From Fonsecaea monophora (lineage: Eukaryota > Ascomycota > Eurotiomycetes > Chaetothyriales > Herpotrichiellaceae): DNA of 64,000 bases. Position numbers and translations under genes: made by a program. Each line of letters starts with the position of its first letter. The stretch's first letter is position 1. The stretch spans positions 1-64,000 of the forward strand of contig NW_019174046.1 of assembly GCF_001642475.1 (NCBI RefSeq), in the 5' to 3' direction. Under the pieces are notes generated by a model. It was not told the DNA's origin. It searched no databases and was given only the letters and a program-made list of their open reading frames with translations. Of the stretch, positions 1 through 11,682 are shown piece after piece.

Positions 1-3
1 TCA

Positions 4-37
4 CGCTAGTCCTCGGCCGAAGGCCTTCGGACTAGCG
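4..37. repeat. Perfect 9-bp inverted repeat (hairpin)
   Basis: The arms cgctagtcc (4-12) and ggactagcg (29-37) are exact reverse complements around a 16-base GC-rich loop, whose right part gaaggccttc (19-28) is itself a palindrome. The element lies about 190 bases upstream of the first coding exon. It could be a transcription-termination hairpin, a regulatory palindrome or part of a dispersed repeat; the sequence alone does not decide. Confidence 0.6.
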
Positions 38-228
38 CCGGTAGGGCCCTGTAAATTACTCGAAGGTATATAGTCAGACGGTCCCCAGGACCTAGCAGAA
101 TTCACCATGTTCCTCCGTTGAGTCACACAAGGTCGGCACGCCCTGTTCCTACTTATCGCAGGCTGTGAGCAGTCTCTCTCGAAACCCTCCTCTCGCTGTA
201 AATAATCTGTGGTTCACACCTCCTGTGG

Positions 229-2589
229 ATGCCATCTATCTGTTGGATTGCAGCCTATATCGCTATATCTATCGGTGGTCTCCCGGGAGCCTTGACAGAA
301 TCCGTCAGAATGCTACACACGCCGGACTTCATCCCTGGGCATAACAAGACCAGTGCAGTGTCTTTAGCGGCGCTCTGTACGGATGCTCTACAATCACTTG
401 CAGATCTTACCATCCTGGCGACTGATCATGGCGTCGCCCAGAATCCTGCGGCAGATCCCAGCATTGAGCATCAACATGAGAGACTAGTGCTATGGGCATC
501 CAACCTCGGAGCTACGCATCTTGGACACGATTGTTTGGATTATCGTCTTCGGCACGCTGAACTGCTGCGCAACACTATTAAAGCCTTCTTGAACGACTTG
601 AATGGGTCATTGCTCGAATGTGAGACTTCCTTCCTTGATGTCGAGCTGAGTCTTACTGAATTGAACAACAGGTAAGGAGTTCATGCTACACGGCGAATTG
701 AGCCAAATGAACGACGTCGATATGTCTGGTCAGGATTCCTACTCGGATGATGCTGTCGATGCTGCTCACCAGGCTATGCTGGAGGATGATTATGGTTCAG
801 AAAGTGGCGGCCTCGATGGGCAAAACTTCATCAGCCTGATCCTGGAGAGCATAGTGGAGACAATCGATGCTCTCTACAGGATCGCTGCGCGGGTCACAAG
901 TCCTGAAACGAGGACTCCGACCGAAAAAGTCCTACGGGTTGCATTGAGATCGGGCAACAGCGATGTTGATATGACTAGACGGTATGCCTTGCTTGACGAA
1001 CAACACTTGCGCGAGGTGTTTCAAAATTATCGATCTGTCGTTCATAGGAGTGTCTCTAAAGAGCAAGGAATACCACCACAGGTTCTGGATCCGGCTCAAG
1101 GAGAACCACTGGGGTTCCTTGCTCTGCGACTTGCACAGGCGAATACTATTCGACGAAAACAGTTCGCATACTGGAGCCAACACCCACAGAAGCTTGACGT
1201 GGCGCCTGAAGCGATGGCACGAGTTACACAAATACAACAACCGCGCCCACAACAAGCCTCACAAGATGTTACCACCCTTGCACGCTCGAGCTACGTCGCT
1301 GATTCCGTGGATCCTTCTCCGCCGACTACTGCCACGACTTTGAACCCAGCCCAAGTTGATCTTGAATACGCCACATCGGTATCCAGAATCTCGGACTATG
1401 TTGGGTCGACCCGAGGCGTCTCCGTCACTAGAGGAGAGGTTTTGGAATTCCCAAACCCACCTGCAAAGCTCAAGGGTCAGCGCCACTTCAAATGCCCATA
1501 TTGTCTGACATTGTGCTCTGGAGCATATCTGGAACAGGAGGCCTGGAGGTACGTTGCCCCTCCCCTTAGGCAATTCCAATGTATCAGTTAACATTTTCTT
1601 CAAGGTCCCATTTGTTGCGAGATCTCTGTCCGTATGTCTGTACGTATCCAGACTGCTCAGAAGCCATTTGTCTCTTTGCTACGACACAAGAATGGATTGC
1701 GCATGAGGATTCGTGTCACCGGCGGATCTGGCGCTGTCTAGAACACCCCAAGGCCACCTTCCTGACAGTCACCGCCTACAAGCACCACATTAGAGAGGCC
1801 CATGCGTCGAATCGCACAGAACTGGAGTCCACTGAACTTCTGCGAGCGGCAGAATCTGTGTCTGAGGTTGCCGATCGGCCTTGTCCCAACTGTTTGGACC
1901 ACATCCCAGATGCCGCTGCTCTACAAGATCATCTAGCATCCCATCTGAGACAAATCGCTCTCTTTTCTCTGCCGCGTTCGACGGATGCAGACGGTGGTAC
2001 AGAATCAGGGACCAGCTGGTCTGGGACAGCAAAAGGACACCATTCGGATTGTTCTCACGACCCTTCAGAGATCACAAGCGGCGACAGCTCGAGCTTCTTG
2101 GTTCAATCCAGTGCTGACATACGAACGCTCAAGGACGAGAGGAAGGAGAAGACGGATGGCTTGTCCCAACATGCTTTACGTCATCTAGGGACGATCACGC
2201 CAGACAGAGGACCCAATGCAAAAGTCGAACAATCCCTCACGCATTTGGACGTGCCCAACTTAAAGAATCAGTCAACAACCAGAGGACTTTCCTCGGCTCA
2301 GAACCTGGCCGCAGTGAATCAAAACATGCAATTGGAATGCAGGAAATTCAAACGTCCATTTCCTGCACTGGAAGGGCTGGACGACAGTTTGTTAGCAGGC
2401 GTAAAGTGGTCCGCAAACGCGGGGTGGTTCACAGACGAGAAACCTAGAGGATTCAATGACACCTCGACGTCGACTCCTTCGCCGCGTGAGATCACAACCC
2501 TGTCCCTGGGAACACCGCCTGAGAAAAAGGCCAAATACACAAGATCTCCAAAAATCAATCAATTGCTCCTCCCGGGAAGTAGGTGGTAG
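229..2589 (+). CDS. C2H2-type zinc-finger domain protein
   Basis: Three coding blocks are visible. The first (229 to about 671) and second (about 734-1548) resemble the N-terminal part of large fungal proteins in which a helical region (around WASNLGATHLGH) and an acidic linker precede degenerate C2H2 fingers. The second block ends with a finger half, CPYCLTLC, at about 1492-1515. Intron 1549-1604 (gtacg...caag) restores phase exactly (AG|G) and joins SHLLRDLCPYVC, followed by further Cys/His pairs (CPNCLDHIPDAAALQDHLASH) and a low-complexity tail ending at 2589. Between blocks one and two a good-looking intron (672-733, gtaagg...tcag) would leave the reading frame wrong for block two, so this junction is unresolved: another intron, or a frameshift. 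Role unknown. Such proteins are often annotated as C2H2 or oxidoreductase-like and may bind nucleic acid. The start at 229 is the first ATG of the open block; an upstream exon is possible. Confidence 0.7.
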
Positions 2590-3218
2590 TTGAAAAATGA
2601 CAAGTCAGTCAGAATGGAAGAGGGTTTCACTTGGTCAGAATCTGGCGCCCTCTTTTTCATGGGAGTTGGCGCGCGTCAGAGGGGCGTTGAAACCATCCAT
2701 GTGAAGTGATCAAATTCATGTTCTGGCCTTGTGTCGAGGGAGTATCCTCAACCTTGGATGGCCCTATTGCATTACACGGTTGTTTCTGAAAATCATACAA
2801 GTTTCCTCCTTTCTATGATCACAAGGCAACGTAGCTCAGCTACTTGATAGCATATCATCGCAGTCCATCATTGATATCGTAAGACTTCATGGTCAACATC
2901 GTCTGTAGCTCGTCATAATTCCGCTAGTTTATGTGGCATCCATCGTCATAGAACAAAGACCTAGCCCAGGCATGCAAACTCTCAGGATGTGATGTATCAT
3001 ACCGAGACATGTTGCCTGCCACAAAACCTGCCCCGGGACTGTCCTGATTAACACCCGTGGCGAGAAAGAAAGTAGCTCCGTCGAGAACATGTACACATAA
3101 TTTGGAGACCGTGAACCACGGATTGAAAAGGGAGCGCAGAAAGGTCATAATGATAGTAGCGATGATGTGAAGCCGGCAGCCATGTGTTGATATTCGACCG
3201 AATGACATCCTCTTGCCC
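2590..3218. other. Intergenic, convergent gene ends
   Basis: This separates the 3' ends of the zinc-finger gene (+) and the coiled-coil gene (-). It is AT-richer than the flanks. I see no ORF, repeat or RNA gene that I can support. Confidence 0.6.
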
Positions 3219-4717
3219 TCAGCAGCAGTCAATGTCTTTGATGGCGATAACATCGGGTAATGGGGCGTATGGCAGGCCGCTCTTTTTCTCCATTTTCGTG
3301 CGCTCAATCAAGGCCTGGGTTCGCCACCTTGATTCAAGCCTCGCTCTCTTCTTGTCCAGGACCATCCTCAAATCGGCCTCCTGGCTGGCAAAGTCGCGGT
3401 CAATGACAGCCAGTTCCTTTTTCTGATCTCTTTCCAGAACTTCCATCTCTTTTTCCTTTTTCCGTATGAGATTCTCCACAGCTCTCTTCTGCTTGCCACG
3501 CAAAACATTGATTTTGGAAGTGTGCAGGGTGTCCATGATGTCTCGTTCACGGTATTGTTGGGCGAGATTGTGATAGTCTTTATCTGTAACTTTGCGCTCT
3601 GGAAAGATCGAATCGATAGAAGCATGTCTGGAGACTGGATCCACAGGAGTCTCAGGTGGAGTGGGATTCTGACAATAAGCTTCCATATGCCGTAAGCGCA
3701 ACATAATAGCTCTCTTTTCGAGTTCATGGTCCTTTTCCATCTTCATTTCTTCCTCAAGTTGTCGCGCTTCCAGGTCTTCTACTGCCCGCTCAATCTGTCA
3801 CGCATCAGCAACAACGTCAACAAAGTCTCAAGTCCCAAACGAACCTTTGCTCTTTGTTCAGCAATGGCATTTGCATGCGAAGTCTTTTTCTGTGCCCTGA
3901 GCAAATCACGTTCAGATCGCAAGTGCGCCATCAATGAAGCCTGAAACTCTAGAAAACGACCCTTTTCATCCAATTGAGTCATTCGAAGGTTGAGTAGTTC
4001 CTTGCACCCCATACTTCTCTCCAACGCTTCTGTATCCTCCAACGTTGGCGGTTCACAACTTGATTTTGCCTTGAATAATGGTTGCGACCACGAGCTGTGA
4101 CTCGATTTGACCGACATGGGACTTCGCATGTTGACGGACTGGTCTTCGCTACCGTTGGTGTCGGCGTCACTGTTAATACTTGTAAGGGTTGAAGACGCAG
4201 TCAAACCCGCCGACCGTCTCTTTCGAAAACTTGCCATTTTTTGGAACCCTCGTTTTAGTGGTGAGTATTTCTTTCTTTCGCTCGTCAAGGTAGGTGAGAG
4301 GCCGCCCGCTTTCGGAGGGGTGTAGTCAGAGGTTCGGGACGATTGTGTTGTTGGCCGATGCTCACTAGAGGCACAGGACGTCGCTGCGGTGGACTGGGAT
4401 TGGATGGAGCTCTGCTTCAAGGAGCCCGAAGCGATGGTAATAGTCGAGACTGAAGAAGCGATCTTTCCGATGTCCGAGGTAATCCGCAACGGTGATATGC
4501 CCAAACTATGTACCTCGGACGCGACCTGATCATCAAGTTCATCTTCAGAAGAGGTGGGAGGCAGGTGAAGAACAGCCGCATTATAGAGAGCATGATCGAA
4601 CGGCGTCTTCGAAGTCGACCATTGCTGCATGTCGGAGCGATCTGGTATCCAAGTTGGGCTGCCGGGAGGCATTGAGGACTCTCCGACTAGAGACAAAGGA
4701 TGATCAGCAGCCGTCAT
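3219..4717 (-). CDS. Hypothetical coiled-coil protein
   Basis: Two exons, 4717-3845 and 3794-3219, are joined by a 50-base intron (3795-3844, gttcg...gacag) in phase 0, giving about 482 residues. The N-terminal half is Ser/Thr/Pro-rich and looks disordered. A basic patch (about KKYSPLKRGFQKMASFRKRR) precedes a long charged helical second half, heptad-like from about residue 225 to 470 and rich in E, K, R, L and Q (for example LIRKKEKEMEVLERDQKKEL). No catalytic motif or membrane segment is seen. The length and the disordered-then-coiled-coil layout suggest a scaffold or cytoskeletal/septal protein, but that is inference; I do not recognise the family. The ATG at 4717 is the first in the open block. 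Confidence 0.75.
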
Positions 4718-5881
4718 GATGGACTGGATCCAAAGGCCGAGAAAGAGGTCGCAGAGGTTATCTCATTGTGTATTGGATGGGTCTGTTGCACCAGAAAACA
4801 TCTCTCGTCGCGCAAGGAGTTTGGCGATGGCTTGTAGCAGCGCATGAAACTGCACTAGAAGGTATTCAAACCCTGCCAGCCCGTTGAAAATCGAGAACCT
4901 GCAGCCTAACTGGAGAAGGAGTGGGGGTGCGTAGCGATGACCTGGTCTGGAATCCCGTTGTCAGTCAAATTTGGTACCACGTCAAGGGCCAAGGAGAACA
5001 GACATGGACATGCGGCGGTTTCGAGATGAGCAGGTAGGGAAGGGGCGTTTTATCGAGGTGATACCTAGGTATCCAGCAGAGTAAAGAAAGGAAAAATTGG
5101 TTTTAATGAGAAGCGCGGATGTCCCCAGCGGGTAAAGGGTCTTGCCGATTAACGACTGAGCGAAGTTCGTTTATGAGACTATGTCATTGGAGAGTGAGGC
5201 AGAGGGTGCAACCGCGGCACTGGGTCCGATTCTATTTGAAAGATCGTGTTCCCGACAGCCAAGTGAAGGGCCTCGTTCAATCAATGAAGCCTGAGCTCCG
5301 CGACTGGTCGGAGCGAAGTAGACACCGAGAGGAGAAAAACATGAGGAGCTGTGGTGAAGATGGGAGGAGAGGAGCCTACGGGTGTGAGGAAGTCTGGCTC
5401 TCGAAAGTTTGGGAAAGGGAATTCGATGCGGTTAGGGATTTCTGTCAACTCGGATCTGCTTGCAACAGTCTTTTCTTCCCATCGCCAAAAGTGGATACAA
5501 ATGCAAAGGCGGTACGAGGGTAGAAACCACCGACGTCAAGCGCCAACCTGTCTGCGACACTGTAGGCGAAGCACAGACCAGGTCAGTCTTTTTCAAATGC
5601 CAACCTATGTAGGTGTCACAAACGGCGCCCGAGTAAAGCTACATTTTTGCTCTTCACTCTGCTGCCCAGTTTCCGCTTTATGTAATATCTCTCTTTTCCT
5701 CCTCTTGATGTACAACATACAGAAATGGGAGAGGTGTGCCGCATATTTGCTTGAAGCTGGAGATACTCCTCGTTTGGCGCCCGTTTGACTTTAGGCTTCG
5801 CTTTCTCCGAACCATTGAAGGGGGGCGCCGAAACACGTCATTTGTTGGGCGATTGGAGAGCCCTCGATGCAGGTTTGAACT
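4718..5881. other. Intergenic / 5' flank of the coiled-coil gene
   Basis: This is the upstream flank of the minus-strand coiled-coil gene. Overlapping plus-strand ORFs (5119-5523, 5351-5788) have no recognisable domain and no coherent splice structure, and I do not call them. A pyrimidine-rich tract lies near 5690-5705. Confidence 0.5.
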
Positions 5882-6301
5882 CTAGCATAGGTGCATGGGT
5901 GCAGAGGTGATTTTTGGGTACTGGTATTTATACTGGAAAACGGCGCTCATGATGGCCAAACCCAATAGGTCGACAGAAGGTAGTACTGCCAACATAATCC
6001 CAGCATTCAAAATACGGTGATTTCTGGTAGGCATCCAGGCATCTGGGCGCTCGACATCGATGGTAAGATCCGCCCTAAGAGAGTCGATCAAATATAGTGC
6101 GGGTGATCGAAGGTCGAAAGAGGTGGATCGATCATCGGACGCAAGAGAGGAGCCACCGAGGAGGGTTCGAGATCGCGAGCTTCGGGGTTTGGCTTGGCCA
6201 GTTTCCGGCCCCAGCAACCCCAACCTCGCCAGCAGATGCTTCTGGTGCATGAGCTGAGCACTGAGTTCGTCCAGTTGCCGCATCGCCTCGCTTTCGATCA
6301 A
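5882..6301 (-). CDS. Possible small hypothetical protein
   Basis: The open frame begins with a convincing amphipathic helical segment (around EAMRQLDELSAQLMHQKHLL), followed by an Arg/Ser-rich part and a weakly hydrophobic C-terminus containing LNAGIMLAVLP. A plausible acceptor (cactcccag) sits directly upstream at about 6303-6311, so the true gene may start in an upstream exon around 6320-6650 whose frame I could not settle. No family is recognised. The first 70 codons look more coding than the remainder, so the 3' end may also be spliced. Low confidence. Confidence 0.3.
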   Translation of the reverse strand: MIESEAMRQLDELSAQLMHQKHLLARLGLLGPETGQAKPRSSRSRTLLGGSSLASDDRSTSFDLRSPALYLIDSLRADLTIDVERPDAWMPTRNHRILNAGIMLAVLPSVDLLGLAIMSAVFQYKYQYPKITSAPMHLC

Positions 6302-7043
6302 CCTGGGAGTGAGGCCTTGTCGACCACCGACCTAGAGTTGATTGACGGCACACGTCACAGACTGGCTCGCGTATCGAATGGCTTAGAGATCGGCAGTTAA
6401 GCTCTCCGCTCCCGAAAACTGGGGTTTCCCAACCGACCCATCCTGCCATCTTATCCCAATCCCTCGCAGTCTTGCTCCAACTTTGGCAGCTTTCCAGCCA
6501 TACAATTCCTCCGGGACCGCGGAATGCACACCATCTTGGTTGTCTCGGTCCATCAGCCGAAGACGTATACCCGGTGTTCACCGCCTCATGCCCCTCGCTC
6601 TTATCTGAAGTTGTAGAATAGCCGCAATCACGTCCTCGTACACCTGACACTTGCTAGACTAGGTTCTCTAGCTAGTTTGGAACAGCTGAACACCACGACC
6701 TGCACACCGTCAAGCGAGAGGGCTACATTCCCCCATTTGAAGACCCGCCAGTCCCAGATAACCGTTATCAGATAATCCGAGATGTTGTCGGCAGAAAGAG
6801 ACTGGTGTGAGAAGTTCCAAAAAAATATGCAGGTGGATCTCATGCAGGTGGGTGTTGATTGATTTAGCTAAACCTCGATTGGTCCTATATTCTCCGCAAA
6901 GCAATGAGAAGTTTGAATGCATACATCCCGCATAACAGTTGCTGAAACCCTGCCAGTGTTCGTATCCAGCTTCCACCACCTTGATCTCACTTTGCCGAAT
7001 AAGGCTGGCTACATCGAGCTCATCCTGGCTTGTGTGTGGGGTC
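6302..7043. other. Intergenic
   Basis: This lies downstream of the phosphopantothenate-cysteine ligase gene and may contain a 5' exon of the small gene at 5882-6301. Several overlapping short ORFs occur on both strands, with no domain or consistent splice pattern. Confidence 0.45.
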
Positions 7044-8126
7044 TTACGAAGTCTGCTCTATCATCTTCGAATGTATCTCGGCCAACTCAGGAATGATCAA
7101 ACTCTCGATCTCCATACCCTCTGTCACGGTGCCTCCGTCCAAATCGTGGGGTTCTGGGCCATGCTTTCGCTCTGCCTTGCCTACCAGAGCCTCCACTCCA
7201 GAAAAACTTTTGGAGCGCCTCGTCTTTGGAACTCGAATCCATTTCTCCCCACCACCACGAGTAATAAAGACGACCTCCCATTTGCGGGTGGTGAGCAGAT
7301 TGCCAATCACGAGGTCATGTTGATAGCGCTCCAAAGATTGTTCGGCCTTGGTCACCAGGAGATCCGGGTTGGTTTCCAGCTTGAAGCTTACTATCATACT
7401 GCCCTTGGGAGCCCAGCTATGCACCAAATTGCTGAGGAACTTGGGCACTGGGTCCAGATTGATGACCAACTGGCGGCTGGCGCCACCTTCAAGAGACTGG
7501 ATCTTGTGCTCCTCCATCCGATCTCTCGGGATGAAGAAGTCAGAAACTGCAGCCGCCAAGTAGAAAAGCGCCCGGTTTCCAAGAGGGCGCATGATAACAG
7601 CAAGGCTGCGAAGCTCGAACATGTATTCTGTGACAGTGGTAAACGGAAGGAGCAAGAGCAATCGATTCTGCTTGGCGTGCTGATACTGCCTCAAAACTCG
7701 CCGCATCTTTTCTTGATATTCTGTTCGGACGACTACCCGTTCCCCATCCCCGGATTCCTCCATGAAATCGAGGAAGCAGTTAGTACTGTGACTGTAGTGC
7801 CTAGAGTAGGGCAGAAGACTGAATTGCCGGTGCAAGAAGATGACTGCATAGCCTTCCTGCAAAAAGTATTCCGCCGAGGTGGCTCCTCGAGTCCCGGCAG
7901 AGAAATTGTCAATGAAACGCACGGTTTGATTCTCTAGTGGAACAGTGGTGCCCCCGGAAGTGACCAAGGCAATTCGACGATTCGGCGCATTTTCCAGGTG
8001 ATATTGAATGAACTCCCGAGCCAACGTCTCATGGTTGGTTAGAGACTTGGGAGCAGGGTTGTTGTGGAAATAGGCCGTTTCGGCTTGCTCGTGTGTTGTT
8101 GTCCCATTTGGGTTTTCTGGAGACAT
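7044..8126 (-). CDS. CAB2: Phosphopantothenate--cysteine ligase
   Basis: This is an uninterrupted 360-residue frame. It ligates cysteine to 4'-phosphopantothenate, the second step from pantothenate to coenzyme A, in the cytosol. Family signatures are clear: the nucleotide-binding TSGGTTVPLE at about residues 56-65, FIDNFSAGTRG at 71-81, a central AAAVSDFF segment, and a C-terminal Rossmann-like region with VSFKLETNP and VIGNLL. In eukaryotes this ligase is a stand-alone protein, unlike the bacterial CoaBC fusion; no decarboxylase domain is present here, which fits. The length agrees with fungal and animal homologues. No intron is needed. A long plus-strand ORF on the opposite strand (6939-7937) is its shadow. 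Confidence 0.93.
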   Translation of the reverse strand: MSPENPNGTTTHEQAETAYFHNNPAPKSLTNHETLAREFIQYHLENAPNRRIALVTSGGTTVPLENQTVRFIDNFSAGTRGATSAEYFLQEGYAVIFLHRQFSLLPYSRHYSHSTNCFLDFMEESGDGERVVVRTEYQEKMRRVLRQYQHAKQNRLLLLLPFTTVTEYMFELRSLAVIMRPLGNRALFYLAAAVSDFFIPRDRMEEHKIQSLEGGASRQLVINLDPVPKFLSNLVHSWAPKGSMIVSFKLETNPDLLVTKAEQSLERYQHDLVIGNLLTTRKWEVVFITRGGGEKWIRVPKTRRSKSFSGVEALVGKAERKHGPEPHDLDGGTVTEGMEIESLIIPELAEIHSKMIEQTS

Positions 8127-9471
8127 GGTGGCGACTGTATGAGATTTTCACAGCTGGTGTGATGCTGTAATTTAATTTGGTAGAGCTTAACTGGCGATCC
8201 TGCGAAAGTACACCAGCCGACAGGAGGCAGCAGCTAGGCAGGAAAGGGTCCTTTTCCAAGCCGATTTTAAATTAAATGAGACTCGCCTTCACAGGTAATG
8301 CTGCTCTATCCGCCAAATGAGTCAAAGACTGTCAAGGGGTTGAATGGCAGAATGGTTAATGTTGAGATCTATCCCGTGGTCCGAAGGTTGTCGGTGACTT
8401 TGAGTATGAGAAATGCAGCGCAAACTCCATCCTCAGTGTCATTCATGGGCGAGAAAATTGCATATTTACACGGATTTCACTCGAAACAGGATGGCATCTG
8501 GTTACTGGTACGCTATTTGAAGCATGAGCATCTATATATCCCTGACTGGAAGGACGTCTCCAAAGTCTTGACGGCCTCCTCAGATGTATAGTGTTCGTAG
8601 CAGTTTGAAGATGTTGTTCCGGTCATGATTTCGTACCGAGGTCCGGCGAGACTCGATTAGCAGAATCACTGCGTCATACAGTTCACCCAGTCAAGCTCTC
8701 ACGTGACATCTTCAAATATCACGTGGCCACAATCGTGAACAAGGCGAACGGCAAGGCTGATTTTGTTCCACTCGCGGTTCTAGCCTTTAAGGGTGCTTTG
8801 TGCCGCTCGTATTCGGGTTTCAACATGATCTTCACTAGCTAAATGCCCAATATGTCAGGGAACGAGCCATCTACAGGTCCGTTCAGCACGGGTACTCTAA
8901 CCTAGGGTTAGACGTTCCAATTTGCTTTGATCTGTTCCAAGGGCTAAGACGTTTCGAGGCCATTGTGCGGGTTCGCGTCAAAGGATCACTCATTCTGCCA
9001 TCAATCAGGTTGCAAGCTATGCGAGGCACCCACGAGGCGTCCTTGTCTCTGGTGAAGTCACTGAGATCTCTATTCGTGATTCAACATTGTTTCTACTGAT
9101 ATTTCTGGGAAGAATGAGTTCCCAACAGACTTCCCTGTAGAGCTGCATTCCAGGGTCGTGGCTGAAATGTCTGAGAGATCGTCTCCTCGCGTATCCGGCA
9201 CGTGTATATACGTGGCGTTTTTGAACCGGGTATATCTGTCCATGGGCTTCGACTTTGCACAGCCCTTAGCGTGGTAGGCGCTTTCAGAATCTACTGACGT
9301 CTGTGACGGCGAACTATGGTGCACTGCTAGTCGACTTCATTTATCCATCCGACCCTCGAATTTCCAGCATTTAAACGCGCAGACGTCCACATTTTCTTCC
9401 TTGACCAACAGCTCCTTTGATCTCCTCCCTCCATCCTTCAATATCATCGAGAAACGAGAAATCCTGTGATC
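8127..9471. other. Divergent intergenic region
   Basis: About 1.3 kb between two divergent genes (CAB2 leftward, RTA1-like rightward), so it must hold both promoters. A 97-codon plus-strand ORF (8298-8591) and an 84-codon minus-strand ORF (9070-9324) have no recognisable features and are not called. Confidence 0.5.
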
Positions 9472-10700
9472 ATGAACTCTTCTGATATATCGTACTGGAT
9501 ATATCGGCCAGTAAAAGGGGTCTCTATTGCCTTTGCTGTGCTCTTCTTCGTCTCTGGAGTTCTTCACGTCTGGCAGAACAATCTCAAGTACAGAGGTTCG
9601 TGGCGAATTGGCTTTCTATTCCCATGGGCGGCAGCACTGTTCGTCGCGGGCCTCGCCACTCGAGAATATGGCGCATATCATACCGATGATCTCGGCATAT
9701 TCATTGCCAGTACCGTTTTGTTGGTGGGTTTCCCTACGCTCCGAAGTCACTTTCATGCCTGGATACAGCTCCAAAGTCAGTTGGTATTCAGGTGTGCTCG
9801 GCTAACATATCAATAGTTCATCGCTCCACCAGTCTACAACGGCGCGGACTACTTCATATTCGGCAGGCTGTTGTACTATATACCTTATCTCTCTCCTCTT
9901 CACCCAGGCCGTGTCTGGACCACATTTGTTGCATTGGACCTTGTCGACGGGATAATTGCGGCTAACGGAGCGTCTTATGCGGCAAATACCGACAACAGTG
10001 ACTCAAAGGTAAAAATGGGTATCATTCTGGTCAAAGTGTCATTGATCCTCTTGCTGGGCATGTAAGTCACTGCCGTCCGAGGAGACCCACTCGGCGAACC
10101 TCATTCTCAAGTCGAAATCAGTGCACACGCATGAAGACTAACACCAATTACAGGTTTCTCGCCTTTCTATATCTGATTATCGTCTTCCACAGACGATGTA
10201 TCGCGGCAAATGTCTTCACGCGCAAGGTCAAAGTTGTCGTGTACTCGCTCTACGCGTCAGGCTTCCTGATCCTCATCCGCAACACCTTTCGCACCGCGTC
10301 GTTCTTCTATCCTCCAAATTCGACTGCAAATGGGAAGGAGTGGATTTTTTGGGTGCTGGAGGTTATTCCAATGCTTTTCAATACCTATCTCATGAATCTC
10401 TTCCCACCTTTGAAGTACCTCCCGCACAACCACAAGGTATACCTCGCTATGGATGGAAAGACAGAAATCGAGGGCCCGGGAATGGTTGACAATCGGCCAT
10501 TTATCCTGACAGTGATTGATCCATTCGACCTTGTCGGGTTAGTGACGGGACAGGACAACAAGAACAGATTTTGGGAGCATGATGGTATTGGGGGACCAGG
10601 AGAAATGGCACAAGGTGCAACTGAAGAGCATAGCGAGCTAGGGCAAGCCAAGAAGGGAGGCCATGACAAAACTCGAGTCCAGGATACTGAGTTTGTATGA
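9472..10700 (+). CDS. RTA1-like seven-transmembrane protein
   Basis: Three exons (9472-9723, 9817-10061, 10154-10700) join in frame across introns of 93 and 92 bases, giving about 347 residues. The second junction rebuilds a Met codon (AT|G). The product is almost wholly hydrophobic with about seven predicted membrane helices. It carries the family landmarks: an APPVYNGADYFIFGRLLYY-type segment after the third helix, RNTFRTASFF, and EWIFWVLEVIPMLFNTYLMN near the last helices, then a hydrophilic cytosolic tail. RTA1-family proteins (Rta1, Rsb1 and others) are linked to resistance to toxic lipids and amphiphiles such as 7-aminocholesterol; the biochemical role of this member is not known. The start is the ATG at 9472; the preceding in-frame codon is GTG. 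Confidence 0.85.
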
Positions 10701-11269
10701 AGGGCTTGTCGGGAATGCTGGGGCAGGGTTATAGACGTCTGATGGAAGCAGTTTTTCTCTTACGTACTAGTTACTGTTGATACTTTTAGATTAGTCGGAG
10801 TTGTTGAAGCTAGGCAACAATTACAGGTGACTATGGACAGAAGGAGTAGCAAGAAGTTGGGTAGCAAGAACAGGAATGAACATAGATATTTCATACCAAA
10901 GTAACGAGGTCTTCAGCCTCGGAACCGGCAGCCCCTTCAGGGCGCCACGCCTGTTACAGCCTCGTAGCGAACGGGATACAGAGGTGCCAAGCTCTTTCAT
11001 CATCCTCACCTCAGTCTCCACGCCTCCCAACACAGCTTCACCAACTTTCGCGCATTCAGAGTTGCGTCACGGATATCTTAGGCCGGTATTGATACACGGT
11101 GTCGTCATGGTTCACATGGACTCGCCCACTTTGCACAAAATGCTGCAGATTGGCGCAGCTGATTTATGCCTTTGCTCTGCCTCGTATTTTTGACTTGTCT
11201 CTAACAGACTAATTTCTGTCGCAGCCTAGTCGCTCTCACGGTAATCTGGAGACACCTACATATAACACT
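10701..11269. other. Intergenic
   Basis: This holds the 3' flank of the RTA1-like gene and the promoter of the small downstream gene. A 105-codon ORF (10876-11193) shows no domain or typical protein composition. Confidence 0.5.
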
Positions 11270-11682
11270 ATGACCGACCGCACACAAGACAAGACCCACC
11301 AGGCCGTGGGGGACGCCAAATCCGTTTTGAAAGGGGTCAAGGGCCTGGGAGACACTATTCGTGGAACAGTCAACGAGTCGGTCGATACAGCCTTCAACGA
11401 CCGCGAGGGAGAAATCAAAAATAAAGCGGTCAAGGAGAAGGGAGAGGCAGACATACAGCGGGCCGATCAACGTCTTGGTACGAGCCTCCGCCCACAGTAT
11501 CCTCGATGGGTATGTTAACTTGTCGTCAAGCAGGGGGAACCCACGGTGCAGGAACAAGAAGTGCCGCAGGTGGCACAACTACCGGCGCAGGTGCGCATTC
11601 TGGAGGCGTTGGGAACATGAGCAGCACTGTGCCCTCGAGGGGTCTCGGTGGTGAACCTACCAGCACAAGGGAGAGATTCTGA
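11270..11682 (+). CDS. Small conserved-type glycine-rich protein, CsbD-like N-terminus
   Basis: Exon 11270-11477 and exon 11534-11682 give about 118 residues. The N-terminal half is charged and helical (HQAVGDAKSVLKGVKGLG, then a KNKAVKEKGEADIQRADQ stretch), resembling the short stress-associated CsbD-like proteins common in fungi. The second half is Gly/Ala/Thr-rich and ends STRERF before TGA. Both halves being in frame with each other and with a stop supports the splice. The acceptor is a tandem aagcag (11528-11533), so use of the first AG would add one codon. No enzyme motif, signal peptide or membrane segment is present. Function unknown; a stress or desiccation role is only an analogy. 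Confidence 0.7.

Noticed and set aside
2825..2870. gtagctcag-type tRNA-like segment
   Set aside because: No matching anticodon or T-arm could be drawn.
5119..5788. Two overlapping plus-strand ORFs
   Set aside because: No domain; they sit in the leader region of the minus-strand coiled-coil gene and their compositions are not protein-like.
6939..7937. 332-codon plus-strand ORF
   Set aside because: It lies antisense to the clear phosphopantothenate-cysteine ligase gene, has no domain, and its length is explained by the opposite frame.
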